A stretch of 64,000 nucleotides of DNA from Moniliophthora roreri (Eukaryota > Basidiomycota > Agaricomycetes > Agaricales > Marasmiaceae), in assembly GCA_001466705.2 (NCBI GenBank), contig LATX02000112.1:124001-188000 (forward strand). The letters run 5' to 3'. This document shows, in pieces, positions 1 to 13,383 of the stretch. Numbering within the stretch: the first letter of the stretch is position 1; each line of letters opens with the position of its first letter. The notes beneath the pieces were generated by a model. It saw only the letters and a list, made by a program, of their open reading frames with translations. It did no database searches and was not told the DNA's origin. Made by a program: the position numbers and the translations under genes.

Positions 1-1867
1 CGCGGACCTCGCCTCCCCAGAATAATACGACGTGTGCAATGAGACCTCCAATGCCGAGGTTATTCACCAAATGTGACCAGGCGTTGGATCCGGTCAAGGC
101 GGGTAGACCATATTGTTCCAAGGCGGTCTGGTTCAAGACGAAATGGTCTCCAAAGACGGCGGCTTGTTGGTATCTGGTTCCGTTCGAGTTGAAGATGGAC
201 GTGGAAAGCATGGGGAATGCTCGGGACTAGACTGAGGGGGTTAGCAAGAGTGGTGGAAGAGTGATATTCGTCAAACTCACGTTCCAAGTGTCGGAGTAGT
301 AGATAGCCAGGACAGCGATATAACAGATGAAATACCCGACCCAGGAGTTTGCTGGGAGAGATCAGTATCGACTCGCATCAAGCGTATAAAAACTACTTAC
401 CTTGCTGGATCAGAGGCAAACTCATATACCTAACACAAGAGTTAGCGGTGTAAACGATAGCTCTACAATAAAGTTTGTCACATCGATCCAATATACCTTT
501 CGTACAACACAATCAGCCACCTCAAGAGAAAGGGAAAATAATCACTCACTGCCAATCAAGCGAAATAGAAAGCAAGCCCAACCCCTCGTTCCCTTCCGCA
601 CCTCCAAATACATTCGTAAACACGTCTCTAGCCTTTCTCGATGCGCGTTGACTTGCCAGACAAAACACGCTAAATCCATTAAGAAGAGGAAAGATGTATG
701 CCGGGATGAGCTCCCAGACAAACATGCCGGTGAATGCTCCCCAGAAAAGCTTCTTACGCTTGGCATTTCCTACCGTGTCAAAGTGCAGAGCTTGAAAGGT
801 GCGTTCTGTGAGCTTTGGAAAAGCGGGAAGAGGTGGAGAGGAGAAGGGTTTGTTACCTACCTTGGAAGACAGACACAGTCGGAAGGCTCTGAATGATGGC
901 CGAACCAAGTGATTAGACGAGGGTACGGTCGACGTTTGATCACAGATCACTTACTCCCCAGTACACCATCTCAGAAGGGTACACCGTCAGAGGACGCAAG
1001 ATACCCACCAACCCCATTCTGCCAAGATAAGAGGGTTAGTTGTTGATCAATTTACCACAAGGGAACTGTAGGAGAGTCCGTACCCGAAGCACGCAGTAGA
1101 AAAAGTACCGAGGATCGCAGTCAGTGAGCTCACATTGGTGTCGTAGAATAGCTGGTAGAAAAGTAGTGAGTATGAGTACTGTGATAACGGATTCATGATT
1201 CTGCCAGCTCTCACCCTCTGAACTGCAAAGTTGTTCACTGCAGCGCTTCCGTATGCTGCTGTTGAAGCGATTAGGGTGGCCACAACATGCTGATGAGTCC
1301 CACAAGTTAGACTCTTCTGGATGATTTTCGGGCTGGAAAAGAATATACATACCTCCTTCAATCCAAATGGACCAGGGTTTATGGCATGTACAACTGGCCC
1401 TAAAAACTGGAACCTCGTTCCTTCAACTGTCGAACGTCGGGGAAGAATGTTTGCCATAGCTTCTCCGATGGTGTACGCGACCAAAAGAAGAAAGACCGTT
1501 GATACCGAGACAACTACTGGTTTGAAATAGTAGATCTAAAGTCAAGCTCCAATAAGCATGGCCACGAAGAACGACGTCAAGATCGCACCTGGACTAACGC
1601 CGCTCCCAACCCGGCAATAATCGTTCCCAGTACAAGAGATCGAATCGTCACTGCATCGTCTCCGTCGTCCCGCAAGTCCACGATGAATTTTGAAACATCG
1701 ACACCGTTTGTGATGATGGGTTCTCCTTTGTATGTTTCATGTCCTTCAGAATCTGAATCGACTTTTTCAAAGTCTTGGTTATTCTTCCCGTCGTCGGGTT
1801 TGTGGTCCAAAGTAGGAAGCCCGTCGACCTTCTCAGAGATTGAGGTTAGGGGAGTAGCTGTACTCAT
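1..1867 (-). CDS. OPT-family oligopeptide transporter (3' end outside window)
   Basis: This is a membrane transporter of the OPT family, proton-coupled carriers of small peptides or metal chelates, probably in the plasma membrane. The start at 1867 opens a soluble, acidic N-terminus followed by many hydrophobic segments. Family landmarks are visible in successive exons: a GPFGLKEHVVATLIASTA block near 1270-1390 and a GNEGLGLLSISLDWQ block near 545-590. The first intron is clear (donor after 1589, exon 2 from 1535, in frame). The gene has many short introns and runs off the left edge, so the last membrane segments are not seen. Family assignment is firm; the substrate is not known. Confidence 0.9.
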
Positions 1868-2556
1868 GCCGCCAAGGGAGCCCAGAAGTCTTCTGCTATC
1901 AGTCGGATTGGGTTTATCTATTCTTCCCTTTTGCCATCAGCCTCACAAGAATGGCTCATATTCGCACAATACAACGCAATTGGATCCGAAAAAGAAAGAA
2001 GTGTTGAGCCACAAGGGACAACCCGAAAGTGAATTGAAATCAGCTTCGGAGGCAAAAACGACAGGCGACAGGCACTATTGAGCGAATGACCAGTGGGGAG
2101 GATAGTTTTGATGCATTTTTCGACGAAGAGATGCGATTCTTCTGGTATGATACGGTACCCGCCTTTGTGTGTTGGATCTATGAAGTTGTACAGATTCGGG
2201 TGGAAGGTGTGTGTGTGCGTATGGTGAATGGCATCACTTTGATTGACAACCCCTGAGTAAAAATAGATCTTTTGCAATTAACAGCGGCAATTGTCGAGAT
2301 AGGGAAGATAGGGAGGAATGTGCTCTCCCGGGACGCGTTGCGACTTGGGCATTGGATTTGGGCTAATAGGATTTCATCCTGGTGAGTGGACATTTCAAAT
2401 GGCCGTGAACGGGTATGGGACAGCTTGCCTCTTTGAGTGCAATCTAGCCTTTTCAGACCCCATCGAGGCGGATGGTCAAAAAAAGGTTTTCAACCGAGAA
2501 AACGGTTCTTATGACGCGATCCTCCACCTGGACCAGAGCTGTACGAGCATATGGAA

Positions 2557-2604
2557 AACAACACTGATCAAGTCCTCCAGAACAACACTGATCAAGTCCT
2601 CCAG
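2557..2604. repeat. perfect 24-bp tandem duplication
   Basis: Two identical head-to-tail 24-bp units (2557-2580 and 2581-2604) lie in the 1 kb between the OPT start and the perilipin-like start. The rest of 1868-2850 shows no gene I can support. The unit contains TGATCA, and the duplication looks recent because the copies are identical. Confidence 0.85.
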
Positions 2605-2850
2605 ACATTGATGAAGGCTTGGAAAGACTGGCGGAGGCTGATTGTGTCAAGTCGTGGACAGTAAAAGCTGTTCGCTGGTCCCACTGCGAATGCATGTGAT
2701 TGTCCAAAGTCGAGAATCGAACAGCTGCGTCGGATGAGAATTTTTCAATTTTTTTTTATCTTATCTTGCACGTGGTAGAGAATCACATGAAAGTTTTGCT
2801 TTCTGACCCCAATTCATGCGATTCCTTCTTGTCTCTCATCCACCACCATC

Positions 2851-4022
2851 ATGTCCGCCACGACTACCACTACCACTGACTCCCAAAAGAGAGAAATCAC
2901 CATCATAAGTCGTGTAGCAGCCATTCCTCTCGTCCACAGCTCAATCGAGTCCCTCAATGGCACTCTGTCCACCAATCCCTATACGCGTTCTCCATATTCA
3001 ACTGCCCTTGGTCTGTCCGAGGCTGCGTACAAACTCTCGGAACCTGTTCAGCTTCGACTCGCTCCCATCATCACACGTGCAGACGAGTATGCCAACAAGG
3101 CGGTTGACTTGATCGAGGCGCGTTACCCGTACCCTTTCAAGGCCACCCCACAGGACGTCTACAACTCGATCCACGAAATTCAGCAGTCATACACAAACTA
3201 TGCCCATCGTACCATCGACGAACGGGTGAAAAATCCCGCTTTACACGTTGCTCAGGGTATCGATAAGGTCGGCCGTTTCTTATCGCTCGATGCTCGTTGA
3301 GATTCTCATGAATTCATTCAAATAGAGTTTTGCCCCTATCGTTAACGTCTTTGAAGAAGCCGTCAACAAACTCAATTCAAACCCAAACACCCCTTCATCC
3401 GAGTCTGGCAGCGATTCGCAAGTCAAGTACCAGTACCAGCGTGTCTATGACCTTTCGAAAGTCCTTCGAAACGAACTTCAGGTCTACTCTAATGAGCAGC
3501 TCAAAGAGTTGCAGAACCACTCGGCACTAGTGTAAGTACCCTTGACGTCAAAAGACCCTGGATTCCGCTAATTTCCATCTTAGACATCGCGCAACCGAAA
3601 CTGCACATTCGCTTGTATCAGCTGCCAACTCCTCCGTCGTTCAGGCTCAGGCTCGTGTCCAGGCGCTTTCTGACACCATGATATCCCAGATCCACAAACT
3701 GCAGGGTCAATTGCACGAACTATCCGGTTCCCTCCAATCGTCCGCTGCCGCCGCCTACCACAACTCTTCTCAGCAAATTCCCGAGCTCCAAAAGAAGCTT
3801 CGCGAGCTTTCTTCGGAATTGCACGAGATTGTGGTCGCCAGAGATGTTCCCTTGCAGGAAAAGGCTGCTCGCGTTACGAAAGAGGTGAAGGAACATGTCG
3901 ACCCTCTTTTAGAGACGATGAAACAGAACATTCTGGACCTCTTGGAAAAGGCAAAGTCAGTCGGCCAGGTATCGGGAGATCCGGTTCAGGTTAAAGAGAG
4001 TCAGAACGCACACTCGTCATAG
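2851..4022 (+). CDS. perilipin-like lipid-droplet protein
   Basis: The three exons (2851-3267, 3326-3531, 3584-4022) join in frame to about 350 residues. The N-terminal third (ISRVAAIPLVHSSIESLN, then LSEPVQLRLAPIITRADEYA and ARYPYPFKATPQDV) resembles the fungal perilipin/CAP20/Mpl1 group, which coats lipid droplets and limits lipolysis. The C-terminal half is a long amphipathic, heptad-like helix rich in Gln, Ala, Leu and Lys with no catalytic motif, as expected for a droplet-coating protein. Start chosen at the first ATG after a CT/CA-rich leader. The gene structure is very likely real; the family call rests on pattern memory and is moderate. Confidence 0.7.
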
Positions 4023-5079
4023 ATTCATGAACGTGTGTGTGTGTGAGTATCACTACCTCTGCGGCATTCACACGTGTTCATCATTGTTTTTCTTCTAGAC
4101 CTTTAGACTTTTCCTCGCTATAGACTGTTTGGTAATGGACTGTTGCGTTTTTTTTTGGTCGTGGCCCCATGTCCACTTTGTTATAACTTACGCTCCTCCC
4201 ACTCGAATTCTTGTTCTCTCGTATATCATACGCGTCATACGCGTCCACGTATCCCGCTTCGATCGTATCATGTGGACATTATTTTGCTACTTTGTTGAAA
4301 TTACAGTGATCGTGTCAAAGTATCACTAATAAATCACCAGCGCAATACTTGTATTTCCAATATTAAGCCAGGATTCACCCTCAATGTACTATTTCAAACT
4401 TACAAAACAGAACGGTCCGTTTTGTACCCGATGAAGAGAAAAATGGATATGTAAGTTTAGTTCTTGACGGTTTCGTTATCAAGATTAACGATCAGTCTTG
4501 TAGTTGCTGTGAAACATGTGCAACGTTACACTGTGACCATCATCTTTCTTCTGGTATGCTGAATAGGAATGCCGAGCAAGAACACTGAAATTTTGACTTA
4601 CTTATTCTGGACCAAGCCAACACACGGGAGAGGCCGAGAATGCCCAAAGACGAAAGCATCGCAAAGGCAGGGTGTGTCAATAGCTACCGCAAACAGCGTT
4701 CAATCGAGAACGGCGGTGACCCCCGCCTTCAACTCGTGTGCGATGGAAGTGAGTGAGTTGCTCTACATTCTTCCGCTTACGGCCACTGCGTCCTGACATT
4801 CAAAATACAAGTACCCGCCGGGCAAGTAGTGACGAAGGCGGAGACACTCGCCCACGAATCAGACGTGCTAATCAATCATCTAACACAGGCCTGGCACTTG
4901 GGCTCTTACTATTCTCACTGTAACAATCCCCTTACTGAATATGCAGACTTTTCGATGACTGACGTTTTCCGATTTTCCGACAATTTCCGCCAAGATAATT
5001 CCGATAAATCCGCATTTGCATATGCATAAAGTTACATGGCTTGCAAAAAGCATAACATAGGTATTATGTAGATAGTTGA
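4023..5079. other. intergenic region with GT microsatellite
   Basis: This is the shared 3' side of two convergent genes (perilipin-like on plus, separase on minus). A short GT microsatellite lies at about 4033-4045 right after the perilipin stop. The small open frames at 4129-5029 have no conservation I recognise and no convincing exon structure. I see nothing else here. Confidence 0.5.
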
Positions 5080-8000
5080 TTATAGATAATACGGAATGCC
5101 ATAAACCACAGGTGCGGCTCCTGTGAGGTATTTTAGTTTGCAGACTTCTCTCGATCTTGCAACAGCTTCCACAACGGATGTCTCTTTCAGAGGTGCTTCC
5201 GTCGTCCCTTTTCGTTTCACACGTATGGAATTTGCATTCAGTTGGAGTTTATCAAAGACGGATTGCGAGAATGCATCGATATCCTTGTCGGTAACGTCCC
5301 ATAAATTGGCGACCAGCGTCGGACTACCAATCGCAGATTAGCTAGCTATCTCTTGTATTGTGGACAAACATGGAATAGCTTACCAGCCAGCCAACATATA
5401 GTTCAGTGGAGTACCAATACGGTCGAAATCACCCATATCCTTCAGGAAACCGGATGAACATCCCCAGAGCATAACAGCCGCACAACGCCTCAAATGACGA
5501 ATCTTGTGTGAACGAACGTACTGCTCTGCTCCTCCATGCCCAAAATACCTGGTTCAGAGTAAATGGAGTTCTCAAACGGTAACAGAGAAACTTACACTAC
5601 CAAATCATTCTGTTCCAACGCCCTCAGTACCTCCAGTTCACTAGGCGCACGCCCAGAGACGCCTTGCCACCCGATATTCTCCATCTCTTTGATCCAAGGC
5701 TTGAAGCGCTCCTCAGTCCGACGAAGATCTCCACTGGGGTTCATGATATAATAACCTTGACGGGGATCTACGAGAGCACGATCTATCATTGTTGATGCCG
5801 AGACGCTCAACTTTCCTTTGACTGAACCAGACGGTTCGTGCTCCCGTCTCCATTGAGTGAAATGTAGCCTGTCAATCAGGAAGGACGTGCAAGGGATACG
5901 GCTGACGCTCCTGCCTCGAAGTGCCGGTATGCTTTCCCAGGGAAGACCTTGGATGTTCTTGTCGAGCACCAAGAACAAATGCTCATCTTCGTTCACCATT
6001 GTCGTGGACAAAGAGCTCTGGTGTCCAAACGCGCCCGGACGTCGAGGTTGGCTAGTCGGTTTTGACTTAGCTGCATGTTCTTGAAGGACAGTCCTAAGAT
6101 CAACTACAACTTGATCGACGTCGATTTCCGCAATAGCAACAGGTACACCATGGAACTGGTAAAGGTCTAGCACAAGGTAGACCAGATCCTCCAGCTCCTC
6201 GTTTCGACACTCTGGAGATAGTGTAGAAAAACATTCGACGAGTGCATCATCCAGAGTGACACGGTTGGGACCCCAGCTCTCTGAAGGTGCTTTACCGTGC
6301 CCAAGAGCCTTTTCCTTCGTCTTCCTATCCTGGAGTCGCAGGCCCTGCTGAAAAACACGGTCGAATTGGATTCGCAAGTTCGCAATACCCTCTTGGGACA
6401 AGTACGTGTTTTTGCTCAGAATGGTCTGATCATCACATTAATGACGCAGAAGCAGACATAGAAGGGTGGTCTCTCACCTTGAATGCACCCAGCCAACAGA
6501 ACTCGATGTTCTCCAGCAGTTCCTGCAGTCGAGTATCCAAGGTTCCTCGCTCTTTCCACCATTTGGCTCGAGCTGCCTGATCGTTCCGTATAGAGGCTGC
6601 AACTTTCGTCGTTTCATTGCTCAGCCGAATGATGTCGCTAAACTCCTCAATGGCGTCCTCGAAAGTCAACTGATGTTCTGAATCGTCATCGGGACTCTCG
6701 CGCCTGCCTTGAAGAGGGATGCAGAACATAAGAGGACGATCTTTGGTTTCCCGGCCACCTCGCTGGCGTGAGATGAATAATGTTTTCCGGTCATCTGTAA
6801 TCGTGATATGCACGACAGTCCAGTGTGGTGGTAATTCATTGGTAATTGGAGACGATAACGTTTCTTCGTCCAACATGAAAGATCGGTATCTCTGGCGGAC
6901 TGACTCCCAGTATTTTGTCAGTGAGGATTCATCCATGTCGACTTCCTCGTCATCTGAACTTTCGAGGCTGAGCTGCCGCCTAGGCCTGGGACGATATACG
7001 AGAACATCGTCAGATTCAACAGTTGGCCAAGAGAGATCATCCTGCGATACGGGGAGCGGGAATTTGAGATTGATGACCTCTAACATTTCTCTGCGCAGTG
7101 TAATAGCTGCGGAGGCATCTGGGTATTCATTGTTAATATCATTCTAACAATTCGATGGGAACACATACCGAGTAAGCCGGCCATAAGTCGAGAGCTCTCT
7201 AATTCTGATCGACCAAGCGAGGCTTGGAATGCTCGGATGAGTGCTATAGATACTATCGCTGATCTCACATCAGGTACATAGCCAGTGTCGCCGAGCGCGA
7301 GTAATTGAGACCAGAAGAGCTTTTCGGCGTCCTCTAGATTACGTAGAATCTCTTGGAGCGATGGAGATAGCGATGCCGCGAATGTGCTAGATGTACCCAT
7401 AGGAAGAGCTACCGCTGTGACAATATTAGAGTGGGAGGCACAATTTCAGTGTGCACATGACTCACTTGTTTCACCGATGGAACTGAGGAACATGTCGATG
7501 CGGCTTCTTCTGTATACGTCGTGCAACGTGAGCTTTGCTATAAGTGCGTCTTTCTCAGCCTGGGAGAGGGAAGTGAGATAATGGTTCACGATGAAAGTGC
7601 ATTTGAAGGTTACCTGAGATTGTAGAGAAGACGGTATCGCAAGGAATCTATTCAGAAGCTCATCGAATCGGTCATCATCTTCATCTCGTAGAAGCCAGAC
7701 TGGAAATGATGAGTTAAGCACGCGTTTTCATGAATAGGTGACACTAACTGTGTTCCCGGAGTATACGAATCAACAATGTTGGTGTGAGTAAATCCGTTCC
7801 GTGACTTGAGCCCAGTGAATGTCGAGGTCTGAGACAATTTCGTAAATAAGAGCTCATAGCGTGTAATCAAAAAAACGTCAAACCCGAACTCAATACCGTC
7901 CAATTTACCAAATAATCCGTCAAACTCCTCAAGTGCACGTAGGGCCGCTTCGTAATGCTGTTGCGCGTCTACTAACCTCGCACCGCGTTGCTCAAAATCG

Positions 8001-11000
8001 CCTCTCAGGCGTCGAACATCTGCAGTATCCACGCATGTCGAGCGTTCCAGAAGAGCGTCCAATGCTTCCAGACGGGTTGGGTCGATCAACTGGCCTTCGT
8101 ACATCTGAATTTCCTGAACCCTCGTTGTTGCCCTACAAACAAACGCAGGAGCATTCAGAGCTTCAGCCAGTTCACGTGCCTGTTCAGAGAAATACTGTGC
8201 TTCTCGTGAGGATCCTCTGGTAAAGTATGTCTGAGCGAGGGTAGACATTGTCTGCAAAAGACCTTGCCCGATTCTCCACTCCAGTCCTGACATAGACGAC
8301 TTGCGTGCGTAGATTTTTTTCGGTTCGGTAGTCTGGGGTGTCACGACAGGAAGAGCATCCCGCAAGCTTGAATCCTCGAACGGGTTGAAATCCTCGGCTG
8401 ATTTCGCTGCACGTGACGGCGTCGATTGGAGGCGCGAAAAGAATTCCCACGCTCGGTTCCACAACCGCAAAGATTGAAGCAGCCATTTCAGTGACGCAGT
8501 TGTGTCATTCTATTCACGAATTCAACACCATCCTCTTGGCGAGTCACTACACATACCTGGATCGAAGAAACCATCGCGAGTACATGGCCTGCCATTGCTA
8601 TCCTTTCGATGCGCATGACACGTGCCTGAATCTTTTGGACAGAAGATTGCGCGTCATCCACGACCTTACTGGCAATTTTCTGAGCTTGACCGTAGAGTTC
8701 TAAGCTTTGGTACTGTCAGAGGAGCAATGGTATGATACAGAACGCTACACGAACCCATGAGGAAGATCACCATTGAAGGCGCATAGTTCCGCAAAATGCA
8801 GCAAGAAAGTAACGGCTGTATGTTCGGAACAGACATTCTTTTGTATGGCCGCTTGGGCGTGCTCAAAGATCTTCTTGGATCGGTGGAATTTGCCGAGCAG
8901 TAAGTATTCGCGGGCGAGTAGGGACGAAGAAACAATGTAACCTTGACATTAATTCTTATCAGAGGATGCAGTGAAGCACGAGCGAAAGAACACACCATCG
9001 TCTGTCATTCCGACGTAATGTTTAGAGAGTTTTCTGGCAATGTCCAGGACACGGATCTTCCGAAGGTTGAGCGCCATGAGCCCTAGTACATGAGCACACA
9101 ATTCTAGAAAGCCGATGAGAATCCACATCGTCAGGAAAAGATTCGGGCTTACGAAGTGCCTCCAGTAACTTCTGCAAGGAATCGAGCGTTAGAGGTGTCG
9201 CAGCTGCTGGTTTTTCAGCATTGGTGATTGTGTTGACGGGTATGTCTTGTGAAGCTTTCAACCGGTGCAGGTCAGTCTTGGTTGATAACAAGTGGTGATG
9301 AAGACACTTTACCTGCTCGAGCTCGTGGCTTTGGTGTCACGGGGGCTTTTGCTCGTGTCTTCGGAGGCTTCAGTCGCCGCGTAGGTGGTTTCTTTGAGGC
9401 AGATGATGGTTTGGCGGATTTACTCGCGATGGGACTTAGCGGCTGCGGATCAACCAAATGCTGAAGGTATTTACAGGCCTCTTCAGAATGGGATTCCAAT
9501 AGGGAAAACTGTCTGGGATCCTGACGACGGTGGGCATGCAACCCTAACCAAAGGTGAATTGCAGCCCGGTACTCGGGAACAAAACCGGAAAGCCGCTGAT
9601 CTTGGCCTAAGTCCTAAAGGTGTCAAGGTCAGAACCAGACACGGAAACGGGTTCATATACGTACTTCGTTAAGAAGTGATTGTACTTTTTCTCCGACTTC
9701 GCTCGGGGTGCCGAAGGCCTTAATGGCTTCGACGCCAGCGTAGTAAGCGAAAGAAAGAGCTCGCACGCACACCCTTGTGCATCGAACCGGCATATTAAGC
9801 ACTTGGTATTCGCTGAATGCATCCATCATCAAACGAGGAATGATATCCGTCATTCCCTCTTTATGACGATGTGCATCAAGACTCTCCAACTGTCGTTCAA
9901 CAAGTGCACCTTTCACACCAGCCGAGGCAATATCCACACATCGCAGTGAAAATTTCTCCGCAGGCAGCAGAAGCTCGCACGCACCGATGTAGGAGACCCG
10001 GTCCACGATCCCTGCAAGCTCTTTGACAGCTGGTGAATAGTCAAATAACGTGCTCATGGGCTCTCGATGTACACGGTCACTAAAAATGCTCTCGACATAC
10101 GGGAACGCCTCAATACACCGCAGCAGTGCATCAAACGCGGGCTATAATCATGTTAGTGACTGATGCAGACCAGTTTAGGTGTAGCTTACCTTTCTGTCCC
10201 CAATTTTCGTATAACACAAGGCCAGCAGCTGCCAACGCCTCCACAATTGCTCTTCTAGCTGTTTCCAAGGGTCTTTTTTCGAAACACCCTGTTCTCCAGA
10301 CTCTACTTGGCCACAAAGAGTGCGAAGCTCCATAGCCTTGACACCTAATCGACAGCCTTCCTTCAAGAATGGTATTGTGGATCCATATCTTCCGGCTTGG
10401 TACAAAGTGCCTGCCAAGTTATGAAAAGCGCCCGAAATACACCTAGCGTAGTTTGCACTATCGAGATTCTGAGACTCGCTTTGTTCGCCATCTACATTCA
10501 GTAGAGCCACTGCGCGATCCAGGTAGTCATAAGCAGCTGTATATGTCCTGGGATCAGATACAGAGAGTGTCGTTCGAGCAACGACAAACAGAGCATCTAA
10601 GACTTGAGGGACAAATTCTACACGAAACATCTGCATGGAAGTTTAGTAGCCAGCGCCAAGATAGCGACATGCCAACACACCCTTCGTAAGGTTTGCTCTA
10701 GCACACCGATGACCACATCGACAAACTTGCGTGTCACATTTGTGAATGCGCTGGCATTATCGCCTTGGTCCAGTATCTTGATCGCCCCACGTCTACATTT
10801 CTCCAACGCCCTTTCTACTTTGCTCACTATCCGCTCCAAATTCTTGTTCTCTGTTGATTGCGACAATATCTCCACGATGGGTGACTGTTGAACCGTAGAT
10901 GTCCACTCGTTGAATCGGGTGATGACAGTATCTGGAGCAGATGTTCAGTGCGCATCGTGATAGCATGAGAAGCGACAATACCGTCTATCGCTGCCTGTTC

Positions 11001-12380
11001 CTGACCGAGCACAGAAGCTACCTGTGCGAGGGTTGTATACAGGTTAGCTGCCTCCACGTCCAAATGTCGACCATTACTCGTCGCCGGAACGGGATTTGTG
11101 TCAGATGATTGACGGCTTGCTGAAGAGAGCATCGAGACAGAGTGTATGAATGCCCCAATCTTGTCCAAGGATTCTAGATCTCCAGCCTAAGAGCAGACGC
11201 GACTTTAGCGAGAAGAGAAGGTAAAGAAAAAGTAACCCATACACGATTTGCAAAACTGGTCCAAGACTCGCAGAAGTTGAGAAAACCTTTTCCGGACATA
11301 AACGAGGCGCGATCAGCCCGTTTCTCCGTGATCGCGACCATTTCGTTGTACGAAGTCAGAATGACATTCGCTGACTCCGTTTCAGAGGGAGCACCGCTTG
11401 CTATCTTGGATTTCGCGTATTCCGAGGTGAACTTGATTGCTTGGTTCCATAAGGAATCCGAGCCTATAATCCCTGGACTAGTAAAAGCTAAACATTTTAT
11501 GGCGTACATCCGGATTCGGAACACCGTTTCTGGGTTCTCTTTCGAGTTGAATTGGGCAAGCTTGTTGATAACGGTGTACGACTTCGTGAGAAGGGAGTCG
11601 ATATGTTTCGCGGGGAGCGCGGACAAAGTTGGCATCCAAGCCAGGAGTGTAGGAGTCGATGTAAGTGCCGAGCAAAAGGATTGCAACGTCAATGAAGCTT
11701 GGGTGGCGGAGGATCGCGAAGTGTTCGTGAAGTGATGAGATATAACGATGATGGCGTTAATCAAGTAAGTAGATATTAAGTTGAGTAGAATGGGGTCTGT
11801 GGGCGGTTCGGTAGGGATAGGCAGAGAGAGTAAATGATTTGAGGTAGCGGCTGACTGTTCTGCAGACCCTGCGAAGGCATTAATTCTGGGATGTGTGGCC
11901 TTCAGTGCTTGGAAGGCATGGTCGTACTATGCAAAATGTTAGAAACCAATTCGCAAGGATGTAACCTAAGCAACTCACCAATTCCAGTGCCACCAGCTTC
12001 CCTAATACACTGATAGCAGCTCTCTCAGTATCTATATCATCCGGACTCTGCTTCCTGAGTATCTCTAAATGTTTGGCTGCTGATAGGGCTGATTCTGTTG
12101 CACTCTTGTAAATAGTGGACTTTGGTTCCGAAGACTTCCACCCAGATTTGACGAGGCTCGACAAATGTTGAGAGGCCGAGTTGACGCAATGCATGGACTG
12201 CGCTCTTTCCTCTTCGGCTGACAGTCCAACCTTGGCCTTCTGCTTTCCTTTTGAGTTTGACACCACAAGTGTTGCAAGCTTCTCGGCGAGCTGTTCAGTC
12301 GAAACTGGGGCTACTTTTACAGTAGGCTTCAGCGGAGCCTTGCGAGAGGTTTGTCGTTTCGTAGGTGCAGTAGACGGCAT
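5080..12380 (-). CDS. ESP1: separase (cysteine protease, peptidase C50)
   Basis: Separase cleaves the kleisin subunit of cohesin at anaphase onset. The C-terminal protease domain is unmistakable: LDKNIQGLPWESIPALRGRS near 5900, then after an intron VYFGHGGAEQYVRSHK with the catalytic His codon at 5536-5538, then AAVMLWGCSSGFLKDMGDFD with the catalytic Cys codon at 5458-5460. The last exon gives CPTLVANLWDVTDKDID and ends at 5080-5082. The start at 12380 opens a basic, Ser/Thr-rich tail. Between them lie many exons of helical repeat-like sequence, as in other separases. The total is about 2,000 residues over some 7.3 kb, normal for the family. It is divergent from the broken gene at 13.4 kb. 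Every landmark is intact, so the gene should be functional. Confidence 0.96.
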
Positions 12381-12529
12381 TGTAGGATCGAGATGTGGGG
12401 AAGTGGTACCCGGCAGGGATACGCGTCGTGGTTGTTGAAATGAAACGTGACCTGAACGTGACCGATGTCGATAGGAGTAGGAAACCCATATTTAGGACCC
12501 TGCAAAGTGGGTGGCAATGCCATTCTAGG

Positions 12530-12627
12530 GTTTGGACAAGAACTGGGCTCGGAGAGCCCGACACCCGTACGGAGTTTGGACAAAAGTTGGCCCACCGCAG
12601 GCGGAAGCCGGTGCCAGGTTTGGACAA
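12530..12627. promoter_or_regulatory. three GTTTGGACAA sites at exact 44-bp spacing upstream of separase
   Basis: The decamer GTTTGGACAA occurs at 12530-12539, 12574-12583 and 12618-12627, so starts are exactly 44 bp apart. Sequence between the sites is not clearly conserved. The array sits 150-247 bp upstream of the separase start codon, in its likely promoter. 44 bp is close to four helical turns, so the sites face the same side of the DNA. The regulatory role is inference. Confidence 0.45.
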
Positions 12628-13383
12628 AGACGGCATGTTCGTCCCCACACGTACACCTCTCCCTGCCTCAAACCAAGAGAGACATTTCTGTTTTGAAGGC
12701 CACTGAACAACTTCTACTTATTACTTTCTCGATTTAGACCTTCAGTCTCCAGATAATCTACATAACATCATTGAAAAATCTCAAGATTCAAAATCTAATA
12801 AGTAGAAGGTGTTCTTCATTTCATTCCTGCAGCATTCCACTCATGAAACGAATATTTCGTTGTGCTCTGAGCTGAGGAGCTCTTGGGACAGGATTTTGGT
12901 AGAAGGCAAATACGAACAAATACGGAGGGCCTCGCGGGCATATCTCCAGAGTTAGGCGACTTCCGCCGGAAGATAATGAATCAACTTGTCAACATCGGCG
13001 AGACTGCGAGAAACAGTGACCTTCCCGCCGTTGGCATGTACGCTTTATAACTGCAGATATGCTGTCCTAATCCTTACCACCAGTCCCAATCAATAGAAAT
13101 CTGTTCCGCTGTTCCTCTTTCAGAACGAATGAGGGACGCGGAAATAGGCGAACCTTTGTCGGCAACGGAGAAAGTATTAAATGTGCACAGTGCAGCACGA
13201 CGAGTCTACTATTTCCATCGTGGTCGCCATCAACTACGGTGAATATTCCGGCCTTTATCATTCACTGTTGACTTTCCTGATCGTCTTCTCAGATCCACTA
13301 TTCAACCAACACGTTCGGCAGAGCTCCTGGCTCGGTATGTAGTGACGATCGGAATCATTCTCATAGGGCTCCTAACCCCTTTA
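12628..13383. other. intergenic region between divergent genes
   Basis: This stretch between the separase promoter and the first recognisable exon of the broken NTPase gene may contain degraded 5' exons of that gene (for example around 12900-13260), but I could not assign any to the family. No other feature seen. Confidence 0.4.

Noticed and set aside
402..896. 164-codon open frame on the plus strand
   Set aside because: It lies antisense to OPT exons with clear transporter motifs and its composition is that of a shadow frame.
4033..4045. GT microsatellite as a regulatory or Z-DNA element
   Set aside because: Too short and placed just after a stop codon; ordinary simple repeat.
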